A DNA stretch of 64,000 nt, from positions 3,162,001 through 3,226,000 of the forward strand of contig OZ005697.1 of NCBI GenBank assembly GCA_963930775.1, given 5' to 3'. The number at the start of each line of letters is the position of its first letter. Position 1 is the stretch's first letter. The stretch comes from Cliona cf. orientalis. Lineage: Eukaryota > Porifera > Demospongiae > Clionaida > Clionaidae. The position numbers and the translations under genes were made by a program. A model generated the notes under the pieces. The model saw only the letters and a list, made by a program, of their open reading frames with translations. It ran no database searches and was not told the origin of the DNA. Positions 1 through 11,224 of this stretch are shown here, one piece after another.

Positions 1-640
1 TTAGGGTTGTTGCTAGGCAGCAGTTTATATGTCTAGCTTTTGGGCATTGTTGCTAGGATCTAAACATGTTAGACACTGCTTAGTCGGTTTTATTGGTGGT
101 GTGGCACGATCGCAAACAAAGCGCTGTATCTCCACAACCAAGCGCACAGTCAGTCTGAAACTTGAACGCGGGTTAGCTCTATGGTAGAGCTTATCAACCA
201 TACATAAAACTCAACTTTCACAAAAAATCCCATATGCTGGGTTTTCTCAGAGACGGTCATATATTAACCACATTATTCCATGATTGTGACATTAAACATA
301 CTTGTACCTCAAATCAAAAATGTCCAAGTTGAGTTTTTGTCATATTCATGCCAAAAAACCTTTCTACTAACCTTTACTATCTTCTACGGAGGCTAACAGT
401 AAGTCACAAAGGCGAAATAAGCCTTCATTTTGACTGCCTTACACGAAGCCCGTTGCTATGGGCACTAATTAGAATTCCCGCCAGCGGGCTATCTAGATAC
501 AGCATAGATTCATCGAACTACTGTACGTTCGCTCACCTTTCTTAGCTTCTTGGGCATTGAAGAACAATCGGCTGTAATTGTCAACAACGAAATTCAACTG
601 TTGCTCGATCTTTACCTTCATTTTGAACGGGTCAGGGGCT
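1..640. repeat. Two partial copies of GTGAC-type inverted-repeat family B
   Basis: Positions 1-265 match the right half of the complete family B copy at 4270-4930, including a degraded terminal repeat (GGGTTTTCTCAGAGACGGTCAT). Positions about 285-640 match its left-middle part. The longer open frames here run on both strands through repeat sequence and are not genes. Confidence 0.6.
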
Positions 641-935
641 GGGTTATGGGTATAAATGGTTAGCACGGTCTGTATGGCAGGGTTAGTCTTCAGGGTCTGC
701 ATGGGGGTCCGAATATTTTGGGGGTCCAAATATCACGTGACAAGCCTCGTCCCCAGTCGTTTCCGTGTTTTTCAGCGTGCAACACTAAAAACACTGTGGG
801 GAGAAGACTATACATTGAAAACAAGGTGCCATTACGCTTTTTATGATAGTTTCAAGGTACACGTACATGTACATGTAAGTATGCATTGTGTGGATTTCGT
901 TGAAAACGCTTTGTTCAAAAGTTCTGGCGACATTT

Positions 936-1730
936 GTGACAGGATATGAGAAAAGGGACCACTTTGCGCATTTCCCGAATTTTCATTTTAAAACGCTTAT
1001 ATCTCTTGAGTCATAGCAGCTATGAACTTCAAACCTCGCATGAATATTCTTACATCATCCTTCTACACTTGCTGCAAACCGAAATTGTTATGTACATGTA
1101 CAGGCATCCTAATTAGATTATCGGTGTATGATTATGACGCAATCACACGCGCATATATAATGTATATCGGTAATAATATATATTATACGCGACGCGGTAT
1201 GGTGGGAGGGGCTGGGGGGGTTGGGGATGGATTGCCAATGGTTAGCAGGGTTAGTCTCTAGGGTTTGTCTATGAAAGGGGGAAAATAATGATTGGAAGCA
1301 GCGACAACAGCGGTGGTGTAGTGGTTGGGGCTCTTGCGTGTGGAACAGAATGTAGCGGGTTCGAATCTCGCTTTATGCTTAGATTTTTTTTTTGATTTGT
1401 TGAAATTTTCAAGTTCTCGTAGGATGTCTGTACATAATGAGATTCGCTGCAAACCTCAAGCCCCGCCCACATCCGGTGTGGGTAGGGCGAGCGGCCACAT
1501 CGATCTCGTTCGAAAATCACCGTTTTATGCCTCACTTTGGCAGGTCACCGCTCCAGACAGGAGGCTGGCTGTAGCTTCTCACGTTAGATCTGTGAAGTAG
1601 AAGGCCCAAACTACTTATAAACCAAGTGGGAAGCCTGGGGCTCTTAAGACCTTGAAATGGTGACGGTTTGAAAAATGGCAAAAAAAAACGCGTTTTGCGC
1701 GAAGTGGTCCCTTTTCTCATAGCCTACCAC
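936..1730. mobile_element. GTGAC-type MITE, family A, copy 1, interrupted by a SINE
   Basis: Terminal inverted repeats begin GTGACAGGATATGAGAAAAG on the left and mirror it on the right. Both sides are flanked by ATTT (932-935 and 1731-1734), a 4-bp target duplication. Copy 2 at 13977-14394 is 418 bp; this copy is 795 bp because of the insertion at about 1081-1445. It has no coding capacity. Confidence 0.85.
1081..1445 (+). mobile_element. tRNA-derived SINE-like insertion
   Basis: The insertion lies in family A and is flanked by GCTGCAAACC at 1071-1080 and 1446-1455. The uninterrupted copy at 14111 has this sequence once. Near 1308-1375 there is an A-box-like sequence (TGGTGTAGTGG) and a B-box-like one (GGGTTCGAATC), spaced as in a tRNA gene, followed by a T-rich tail. 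This fits an internal Pol III promoter of a tRNA-derived SINE. The first about 220 bp of the insertion is AT-rich and has no recognised origin. Confidence 0.7.
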
Positions 1731-1762
1731 ATTTGCTGACTACTGCTGCCTGAAGAAGCGGA

Positions 1763-1885
1763 CACACTAAGCAGAAAAAAAACAGTCCAGAAACCACCAC
1801 ATAGTTGAGCTGGAGACCCATGCAATGCAAGCAGGCAGCCTAAACTTCAATTTTGACCAAAGTGGGTCGCTGTCATTCACGATAG
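1763..1885 (-). repeat. Partial unit of ~380-bp family C repeat
   Basis: Begins ACACTAAGCAGAAAAAAAA and continues into the conserved sequence of the units at 23.5-24.7 kb, on the reverse strand. It breaks off near 1885. Confidence 0.65.
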
Positions 1886-3183
1886 TCCATCGATCGGAGC
1901 AGGGCCAAGTATAGCGCTTTTTCGAAAATTCTAAGATGGTGAGTCGTCGGACAAGGTTTTGTCCTGGAAGGCCACCATTAAGCGAGTCACATGGCAGCTG
2001 AGCAGTAAGTTTTTATGTTCGCTTTCTGTTCGTGTAACTCGACAGAGTTCAAATGCTATACTTGGCCCTGTAGAGACTCGTAAGCTATCACTTCGTTTGT
2101 ATGTCATTACATAGAGGCTGTTTACCTTGGCAAAAACTGATGCAGAAAATTGCAATACTTACTCACGCTTGCTGATAGACACTGGCAGGTTTGCTTTTCG
2201 TTTTTGTGGACCATGGAGCAGGCATCAGGAGAGCTACTTACCTGTGCCTTGACTGTGCAAAGAAAGTGGACAAAAACTGGAATATAACTGTCTCATTTAT
2301 TATTCATGTGAACTTTGGCCATGCGTGGGCGGAACACTATCCCGTAACCTTAATAGTGCATTTTCCAAAAATCGAATACATGTATATCTACAGTGCTACT
2401 GGGCAAGAGAGTAGATTTTTTTCTAACTTTGCATGCAGACTTATTTTGACCTACAATTAATAGAAATAGTGCTTTTAGCTGCAGTGTGCATTTGTAAAGC
2501 ATGAAAGAAAGATCGCTCCGTAACAGAAGCTATGACGAACGATGACATTGAACTAATATCACGTGCACCATACATAGCAATACAAGCTATCAAAAATCGC
2601 GAGATTGAAGGCTATAGATAAGGAGAGGTAAGCTTCTGAAGGTGGAGAATTGCTCTTCACACTTGTATGTCTAGTTCTACACAATATTGTCGTAGGTAGC
2701 TAATATGAACGACCGTCAGACCACCTAGTGAAGCGGTAACTGTCAACCCCACAAAAATATTTCGGAGCTTTAAAACGGCTTTTAGGCTGTCTATTGTTAC
2801 TATCTTACCTCGCTTGGACGCCTTAGAAGCGAAGGGCTCCATGCATTCAACGTTAAAACTCTGTTTTCGCTACCTTCTCGTCCTTAGATCGCCAGTGGGC
2901 GTGGTCAATGAAAACGTCACTGCTGTGCACGTGCGTTTGGTATTACGTCATCAAAGCAGACTTTGACCCGTCTGGAGCAACTGGCGGAAATGTTTGCTTC
3001 CAAATTCGGCGCTTCCTGCAAAATATTTGCAGTTCCACAGATGCACTAGAATTATTAATGCATTAGTATGCATGGAATACAATATTGACTCTTAACTATG
3101 ATATTCATGCAAAATTCAGAACCTAACGTAAATGTACCAAATTTTTACTAAAATTTGACTATTATGGTTAATATCTCCAAGGC
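1886..3183. other. Intergenic stretch without recognised genes
   Basis: Only short, unconvincing open frames are present. I saw no transposase motif, RNA gene or clear inverted repeat here. Confidence 0.5.
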
Positions 3184-3526
3184 CAGGGGCGTGTCCAGCG
3201 GGGGGCTCAGGGGGCTCGAGCACCCCCCTAAGGTCTGGCACAAGAGCCAACATAGTAGCTATGTGACAACTATTGTTACGGATAAGCAACAACTAGTTAC
3301 TAAGAGTCTAAGACCAACAATAAACTTACTGAACTCGCTCTAAACGGCAGTTTCTCGTCGCTACTCTAGGCCTAAAACAGCCTTCTTTGTCATCCAGCTG
3401 TCTTCAAGAACGCGTTAATGAGGGGCGTGCTCAACATTTTGGGGGCGTGGCTAAAATTTTTTGCGCGCGCGCTTCACACGCGTTTGGCTCAGCACCTACC
3501 TTCATCAAATCCTGGACACGCCCCTG
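3184..3526. mobile_element. hAT-like MITE with 5-bp target duplication (AAGGC)
   Basis: Ends are CAGGGGCGTGTCCAG and CTGGACACGCCCCTG, flanked by AAGGC at 3179-3183 and 3527-3531. The CAG-G termini fit the hAT CAGNG pattern. The interior matches the copy at 25735-26052. It is non-coding. Confidence 0.85.
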
Positions 3527-4098
3527 AAGGCAGTTTGTAGTTAACAAATTTGGTACAGAAGTACAACTCGATGGTACCTACCAGCGGGCCAAATCAAGAT
3601 TCTTAACTACAAGTGATATTCGTGAATCATAGCCTAACATAAAAATGCACAATTTTCAGACATTTTCCTCTCTAGATCCCAGACGAAAGTTCATTACACT
3701 CCATAAATTTACATGTAGATAGTCCAATCATTGACCTAACTGTGTACAAAATTGAAACTGAATACGTGCAGGATTCATATGTACAATCTACAGAAACCAC
3801 ACAGTGGTCAAAATCTACTCTCTTGCCCGGTAGCACTGTACCTGTGTGTATAAAAATGGTCATAATTCCGTTTCTGACCAATATTTTTTCATGAAACTTG
3901 CACCATTGGATTCAGCACATGTCCCTTTTCTCAGAGCAGGTCACAATTATTTATTCCTTTAAAGTGTGCTTGGCGTTCATTAGATAAGTCCAGTACTCTC
4001 CAGATTGTACGTAAGGTTATAGGATAGTATTCGATGTGCAATTTATAATGATTACGCATGGACACAAATCACATACATTTTGCTGACTACCGCTTCAA

Positions 4099-5603
4099 CT
4101 ATGTGGTGGTTTCTGGACTGTTTTTTTCTGCTTAGTGTGTCCGTTTCTTGTTATACACTAATTAATTAATTTTTTTAAACACTAAGTAGTTATACACTAA
4201 GTATAAAAAAACAAAAAAACTTTAATAATCTAATTCATGGGGGATTTGGGAGCACTTGTGGACATAATTGTGACCGGATTTGGAAAAATCCTCTGTAAGG
4301 GATCCGCGTGTGATTGCGCAATACGCGTTTTTAGTGGCTCGAAATTTGTCTAAGTCCAGATTTTGTCATATACATGTCGAACAACCCTTCTTCTAACTCT
4401 TGCCGTTGTCTACGGAGGCTAGTCGTGCTATACAAAGGCGAAATAAGCCTTCATTTTGACCCACCTAGTCGGCTCAGCTGCCGTACCCGGAGCCCGTTGC
4501 TATGGGCACTAATTAGAATTCTCTACCTAGATACAGCTAGATTCATCGAACTACTGTACGTTCATTCACCTTTTTAGCTTCTTGGGCATCTAAGAACAAT
4601 CGTCTGTCGTTGTCAACAACGAAATTCAACTCTTGCTCAATCTTTACGTTCATTTCGAACGGCTCCGCCCAGGTCCATTAATTGATTTCCGGGTCACGCG
4701 TAGTATGCGGAAACGCCATACGCGTGCATAGCAACGCCTTTAGACCGTAATTTTTTCGATTATTGGGGGTGTGGCGCGATCGCAAACAAAGCATTGTATC
4801 TCCACAACGAAGCATGCGATCGGCCTAAGACTTGAATGCGGGTTAGCTCTATGGTAGAGCTTGTCAATCATGCATCAAACTCAATTTTCAGAAAAAATCC
4901 CATACAGAGGGTTTTCCCAAATCCGGTCACAATTTTTACATGGGCACGCAGAATGGGCCAAAGTAATAGGTTTGCCTGGATGGAATTTTGATTCACGCCT
5001 TAGAATTAACGTTATGGCTTTTTAAAGTTCCCATATGTTTGTATAGGAAGCCATGCATTTGCAATGTTTGCCCATAAAAAAATTACGGGTGCACGGAGTA
5101 CGTTGACGACCCTTTACCGAACATTGCTTATATTGTTCCTATGGCTTTCCTTTTGCATTACAAGGTTCTACTAAGAGTTTTTATGGCTCTCCATGCATTC
5201 CACCAGTACTTTGTGGTGTTTTCCGGATAATTGTTTTTTTATGCTTAGTTATACACTAAGTGGAAAAAAACAAACTATTAAATAAATAATGTAATGCATG
5301 TTTGGTTTGGGAACACCTGGGGGGATAATTTTTACATGAGCACGCACAATGGGTCGAAACTAGAGATTTGACCTGAAAGAATTTTGATTCACGTGAAGTT
5401 AAGGCCCTTTGAAGTTTTCCCATATGTTTGTATAGGAACCCATGCATTTGCAATGTTTTCCGCCCACGCGCTATGTGAAAAACGGGGAATATCCTTCATG
5501 CACGCGTACATATTACGTTGACGACCTTTACCAGATATGCTTAAATTGCTGTATAGGCTGCCTGCTAGCATTGTATGGCTCTACTATGCATCCAGCTCAA
5601 CTA
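4099..5603 (+). repeat. Head-to-tail family C units, interrupted by family B and a Tc1-type end
   Basis: A unit tail at 4099-4139 is followed by a unit at about 4180-5248, split by the family B element 4270-4930. A further unit starts at 5249 and is cut at 5603 by the inverted-repeat end of the BEN/Tc1-type element. Landmarks shared with other units are the TTTTACATGGGCACGCAG and CATATGTTTGTATAGGAAGC segments and the AAGTAGAAAAAA / TTTTTTCTGCTTAG ends. Confidence 0.75.
4270..4930. mobile_element. GTGAC-type MITE, family B, complete copy (661 bp)
   Basis: Ends are GTGACCGGATTTGG and CCAAATCCGGTCAC, flanked by AATT at 4266-4269 and 4931-4934. It sits inside a family C unit, and removing it with one AATT restores the unit sequence seen in other copies. 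It contains GTTAGCTCTATGGTAGAGC near 4851, which looks like a tRNA D-arm/A box, but no clear B box follows. Confidence 0.85.
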
Positions 5604-5660
5604 CAGTAGCGGCCAATAAAAAGTTAACGTTCCGTTTCCTATTCTACGATGGTTGAACGG
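5604..5660 (+). repeat. Left terminal inverted repeat of a Tc1/BEN-type element
   Basis: Follows a TA at 5602-5603 and begins CAGTAGCGGCCAATAAAAAG. It is related to the ends at 21488, 28519 and 31122, and nearly identical over about 54 bp to the reverse complement of the end at 31122. It lies 692 bp upstream of the BEN gene start and interrupts a family C unit. Confidence 0.75.
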
Positions 5661-7911
5661 TGTGAAAACGAGAACGAAACGATAGCTGAACGGTACGGAC
5701 AAAAAGGTGACAAGCGTTCATTTGGTAGGTGAGAAACGTTCAGAGCGAGCATAGTGCGTATTAAGACAGCCTTAGTCGCTTGCTGCGCTGGCTTCTACGA
5801 TCGCTAGGCAGCTCTACTCAGCCGCTTGCTGGAAGCCAAGCCGATAGCTTCTTTAGCTCGAGGCGATCGCTCGAACTAATCGCTCGAAACGTACCTGACG
5901 ATCGATAAGACACAAAGATACAGCTTTCTTTCGATGTCTGCTACATTATCGAGTCCGTACGAGGGTTGCCTGTGCTTCTCCGTCGCTCACTCGCGCGCGC
6001 GTGCGCGTGTGCGTACCGCGGCTTAAGCGCTTACTGGGAGTACGCGTGCGCGTATGAATTTTGAACCTCAAAGCGATTCCAATTATAGCACGGGTATCAA
6101 CCGCTGTCAAACGAGAAGAACTGTGAACTGAACACTGAGGATAAAAGAGACCGCTTTTCGAGCAGAATGTATTGTTTTACTGAACGTGGAAGTAAAAGAA
6201 ACCATCTATTACTCTCATCTCCAATCTACGACACTAGCTAGTATAAAGCTAGGATTACTGACAAGGTGAAGAAGCCCCCAGTGACTCGTGACACTATGAC
6301 TTACCGTGAGCGTGTGCGACAGGCGATTCAACTGTCAACAGGTGAGCCAGGCATGCTAATATCATGAAGAGGGCATAGATTACTCTTACATGCATGTATT
6401 GCAGACTGTGTTTTAGTGCTATTAAATTTTACAATACTCTATTGTACATGTACATGTAGGACCAGCTTACTTCGTAGTCAAATTCAGTATTGATGACACA
6501 ATTTCAATGATTCCAAGAAAGAACATTGTTGGTACAACAGTACCTGATGTTGACGACTGCTGTGAAGTGAAGTGGAGTAGCGGAGAGGTCCTCATGGCTA
6601 CTATATTAGCTGCTGGTAAGTGTGTACAAGTGGTTATTTTATGTGTGTGTGCATGTACATGTACTGATGCTACAATACATGTACATGTTATACAGGTGAT
6701 CTATCATCAATGCGGCAGGAAGAAGAGAAGGCTTTGTGCAAATATCTAAATGATGAGTCTGCTGAAGATGACAAAGAAGGTGGCCAAGAAGCTAGTGAAC
6801 CTTCTGAAAAGAATTGTCATGATAAAGAGAATGCTAGTAATGGCAGTGCTGTGCGGAAGAGAGGGAGAAAAAGGAAGGCTCTAAAGGAAGTCCAGGTAAG
6901 ACCATCAAAATGATATGGTTGTATATTATTGTGTCTAATTAATTATCTTGATCACCAGGCAAAGAAGCCAGCTACTAAGAAGAAGAAGAAAGATGAAAAG
7001 AAGTTCACATTTGAGCTTTGAGCAGCTGCAAAGGGACTGTCTCCTCCAAAACTTCCATCTACCCCAACTACTACAGTTGATGAACGACCTGAGGTGACCA
7101 TGGACATCACTGAATCACCTCTCATACAACATCCTTCTCCGAAGGTAATTACGCATGTACATGGGCTAGGCTACAGTTTAATACATGTATAACTGCTGTA
7201 ATGTACATACTCTTACAATTAGAGCAACCTGTTGCAGCTTGGAGCAGCTGCAAAGGAACTCTCTCCTCCAAAATTTCAATCTACCCCAACTACTACAGTT
7301 GGTGAACGAGCTCAAGTGACAATGGACATCACTGAATCACCTCCAGCTGCAAAGGAACTCTCTCCTCCAAAACTTCAATCTACCCCAACTACTACAGTTG
7401 GTGAACAAGCTCAAGTGACCATGGACATCACTGAATCACCTCTCATGCAACCTCCTTCTCCGAAGGTAAGTACACATGTACATGGGCTAGGCTACTGTTT
7501 AATACATCCATTGTGTATAACTGCTGTAATGTACAAACTCTTATTATTACTGTTGCAGCTTGGAGCAGCTGCAAAGGAACTTTCTCCTCCAAAACTTCAA
7601 TCTACGCCAACTACAAGTGCTAAAGTGGCTATGGACATCACTGAGTCGCATCTACTATCCAGTAACAATAGTACCAGCAGTTCGAGTGATGAAGGTGTCA
7701 TACAACATCCTTCTCCGAAGGTAAGTACACATGTACATGGGCTAGGCTACCGCTTATACATCCATTATATATAACTGCTATAATGATGAAGAATACTGTG
7801 TGCCTGGTAACTTTTATGGGGTGCTACATATGCATGTGCTTGTATCTTTTTTCATGGTTTAGCTGTCCCCACAGTACTGTACAGGTACATGTATATGTAC
7901 ATATGCTTATT

Positions 7912-8451
7912 AACCCTCGCCGCAAAGCGTAGGCGGAGGGTTACTGCAATTGTTTGGCGATTTTCGTCCGTTTGTCCGTCCATCCGTCCGTCCGTATGGT
8001 AAGGGTCGTCTGAGAGAAAGTGCGCATCTGAGGATTACCAGGCATCAAGGAAGAGTGGTCACGTTAAGTCCTGCCCAGTGGTATAATAGTGTGCAGCTGT
8101 GGTTGCCATTCTGTGCCTTGCTGGTCAGTTGTCAATGCAGTGACAGTGTAAACAGGCAGTGGCTCTCAAGTGCATAATTGAGTTCAAGTAGTCACAGAGG
8201 CTTTCAGTTATTATAGGGACATAGGCAGGTGCCTTCCCCCTAGCCTATATCATGCACTGACTCTGAAGAAAACTGGAGTACCTCAGGTGCAGGGTATGTA
8301 TATAGTATTGAACTAGATACACACTACCATATTATGGTAGTATGTATCTAGTTCAATACTCCTTATATTGAGCAGGCATACACACTGAGATATGCTAGCT
8401 ACTATAGATCTATATGTGCATGAGTCATGCATGCGTGTAGCGGTGAGGGTT
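7912..8451. mobile_element. MITE-like insertion in BEN gene intron 6 (AACCCTC ends)
   Basis: Left end is AACCCTCGCCGCAAAGCG and right end is the reverse complement of AACCCTCACCGCTACACGC. It includes a GTCC-rich simple repeat near 7965-7996. The exact edges and target duplication are unclear. It explains the unusually long sixth intron (about 800 bp). Confidence 0.5.
8304..8360. repeat. Near-perfect 57-bp hairpin
   Basis: Two 28-nt arms (starting AGTATTGAACTAGATACA) pair with one mismatch around a single central base. It lies within the AACCCTC-ended insertion in the BEN gene intron. Confidence 0.85.
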
Positions 8452-9760
8452 TTGCACTCCTGTGCATTCATTATTAGAGCAACTTGTTTCGTGAAATATT
8501 ATTAATGTTAATTTCTTTATCTAGAACAAGATTGTCATTAAAGTAGATAGTCTAACATCAGCAGCTAATTCAAGAGATGCTGGAGATAAGGTGTGTATGC
8601 ACATAATATTATGGGAGTTTTACCTGCCATGTACATGTACACTATTTTAACAATGTATTATAATGTATGTACAGATCACCAGTCAGCTGGAATACTTCAT
8701 GCAGTCTATTACATCAGCTGTAAAGCTGATGGACACAAGGCTGGTGCATGTCAACACAAAGCTCACAGAAATTGCAAAGTGATAGGAGGTGATGGACATG
8801 TCCCTGAAACTTCTTTACGAGTCAGTGAGAAGGATATCAGTGCTGGCTCTTGCGTCTGAACTTCCATCTGCATACCACAGGTGTGATGACACCCCATGGT
8901 GGATTGCCGAGTCGCTCATGATGGAGCAGATGAAGCAAAATGCTCAATCATCAAAAGGGCAAAAATCTGGTATATCAGCATCAAGCTACATACAGACTCC
9001 AGTAAAGCCTCCACCCACTCTCACAGCACCTGAAACTCCTGGTGACCAGTCATATGTACAGCCCCCATCCACATTCACTCCATTAGCAGCATCTGGTGAC
9101 CAGCAACTCCTGCACCTCCCACCTACTCCTACTCCTACTCCTTCGGTACGTGCAACTTTCAGTGACCAGCAGTCCATGCAACCCCCACCCACTCCCCCTG
9201 CAATTGGAACTTCTGGTGACCAGCAGCGTCCACCACCCCCTCCCTCCACTCCTACGACCAACAACCTACAAACTACACCACAGTTTTTAAGTGCCGAAAA
9301 TCTTATAGCTATCCGCACAGCCTCTGTATCACGAAGAAGTTTTGCAGCAAACATTAACCGTAAACTCCTCAGCGAAGAGGAGAGGATGACAAGCAATGTT
9401 AGCGGGACAAAAGGAAAGAATGAACTAGATCCTGTCAAAGTTGCCTTTATCAAATGAGTAACATTTCAGCAATATCGCCTGAAGGGAAATGAGAGGGAGA
9501 AGAAATCCTGGAGCGACTGTATCTTATTAATAGATGAAGCTAACGGACGACTTAACCAGAACAAACACTAACACCTACATACATGTAGTGTAAACACCTA
9601 CATACATGTAGTGTAAACACCATGCATTACATAATATTACATTATTATTATGCGCAGTATTGTTACACGTATATTTTAACACAACAATGTAATAAGATTG
9701 CAAAATTCAGTTTAAATAACGTTATGTAGAATAATATTACGACATGGTGCAGTGTGAATG

Positions 9761-10961
9761 CTAACACCCAGAAGGTCCACCATTCTCTTCAATGACTTTT
9801 GGAATAACCTTCTTTAAGTGTCCAATGTACTTCTGGCAAACTGCAGGTGTCAGCGTCAACCAAAATTTCTTGATCCCGTCTTTTAGTTCTTGAAGATTCT
9901 TCGGCTTGACATTAGTTCATAGATAGTTCTTCATCGATCCCCAAACATTTTCAATGGGGTTTAGGTCTGGACTCGATACCGGGGTCTTCCACCAATTGAT
10001 ATTCTTTTCTTGTAAATAGTTCTGAGCCCATCGACTCGTATGTTTAGGATCGTTATCTTGCTGAAAGCGATGGCTAGTTGGATAGTGACCTTCGATAAAA
10101 GGAACTAGTGCTCCATCTAAAATGTCAGTGTAACGCGTAGCATTCATAATTCCACTAAAAATAACCACCTGGGTAGCGCCTCGAGTGGCAATTCCACCCC
10201 AAACGTGTACTTTTAGAGGGTATTTTGGTTTCCCACAAAGGCAAGATGGCTGCCCTACCTTGTGGTAGCACGTTTTTCGGTGGCTCTCCAGTTGAACAGA
10301 GCTTTCATCCGAGAATATCACATCCTTCAGATCTAGATCATTTTGTTCCACTCCAGTGTTTCATACAGAGGGTGGGGTGCCCTGGGATTTCCCATCCCTT
10401 ACTCAGATTTCCCCCCTCAAACTTTCTGACTCTACCATATACTTTTGTATTAGTTTCCCACCCCAATGGCATCAGGTTCTCCATCTACTTATCATAAAAT
10501 CAGTGATTCTGTATGAAACACTGCACTCGCTGTTGGCACCACAGCAGCCTTTTTTGTTTGTTAGCCTCCTGAATAAGCGCACAATACTGGGTCTTCTTGG
10601 AAATCCATCCAAGGTGTCTATGGGCTCGTTTGATTGTGCTTGTTGAGACTTGGATTTCAGGATATTTGGCTGTGAATAGCGAGAAAAACTGCCCCAAAGT
10701 GAGTTCATTGTTCACCTTCATGGTCTCATCAACAAACTGATAGTGATCATGTCCAAGGAGGCTTGATCTTGGCTTTCGTTTCAGATCGACGACCAAACCA
10801 GTACTGTTGAACTTTTTGAGAAGAGCAAACAAAGAGACCTTTGATACCGATACAGTAACTCCTTCTTCAACGAGTCTTGATTGGATCTCTGATACTCGGT
10901 AGCCATTTCTTCGCATGATAATGACCTTGCTTCTCGTCTCAAGGCTTAGCCTTCCCATCAT
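9761..10961 (-). pseudogene. Tc1-type (DD34E) transposase, split by a MITE, one nonsense codon
   Basis: Starts at ATG 10961 with an N-terminal helix-turn-helix region (RLSLETRSKVIIMRRNGYR). The catalytic part has FSDES, QDNDPKHTSR and SPDLNPIENVW, with 34 residues between the second D and the E, the Tc1 spacing. A 170-bp MITE (10354-10523) interrupts the frame. Removing it with one 5-bp duplication rejoins the frame exactly (valine, then EQNDLDLKD). A TGA at 9917-9919 falls where the relative at 22.7 kb has arginine, probably a CGA to TGA change; the frame then continues to the natural stop at 9761. The gene is convergent with the BEN gene, whose end lies about 190 bp away. Tc1 transposases cut and paste their own DNA at TA sites; this copy should be inactive. 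Confidence 0.9.
10354..10523. mobile_element. 170-bp MITE with 5-bp duplication (CACTC) inside the Tc1 transposase
   Basis: Ends are CAGTGTTTCATACAGA and its exact complement (16 bp), flanked by CACTC at 10349-10353 and 10524-10528. The CAGTG end fits hAT-type termini. Its edges are fixed by restoration of the host reading frame. Confidence 0.92.
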
Positions 10962-11224
10962 TCTCGATCTCTAGCTCTGACTTCAACACCTTCAAACTTC
11001 AGATTTAGCTCACGTGGTAGCACACGCCCGCACCATGCCCATACGATACGAGGATCGATCACGTAATACGTAATCATGGTAGCCCGCGCACACGTGCACA
11101 TGCTCCACCCGCGCGAGTTACACGCGAGCGAGGGTTAAGTTGCATGTGATCTGTACTGTATATGAACATGATCAATATCGGAATGATAATAATTATTATT
11201 GTATGATTGAAATAATATTATTAT

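Larger units (their letters stand above)
6296..9571 (+). pseudogene. BEN-domain gene, eight exons, with in-frame stops
   Basis: Exons by GT-AG sites: 6296-6341, 6460-6615, 6696-6895, 6959-7144, 7238-7465, 7559-7720, 8525-8590, 8675-9571. Exon 2 encodes a small beta-rich N-terminal domain seen in BEN proteins (ending WSSGEVLMATILAAG); exon 3 ends with a basic RKRGRKRK segment like an AT-hook or NLS; exons 4-6 are tandem copies of an AAAKELSPPK-type repeat; exons 7-8 look coiled-coil, then a Pro-rich linker, then a BEN domain (SRRSFAANINRKLLSEEERM, GTKGKNELDPVKVAFIK). The frame stays open through all splice joins except TGA at 7019 (GGA in sister exons), TGA-TAG at 8780-8785 and TGA at 9455 inside BEN. 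BEN proteins are DNA/chromatin factors; its role here is inferred as transposon cargo. First ATG is chosen because a stop lies just upstream. Confidence 0.8.

Noticed and set aside
4840..4880. tRNA D-arm-like GTTAGCTCTATGGTAGAGC
   Set aside because: Part of MITE family B, repeated at 165-185, without B box or acceptor stem.
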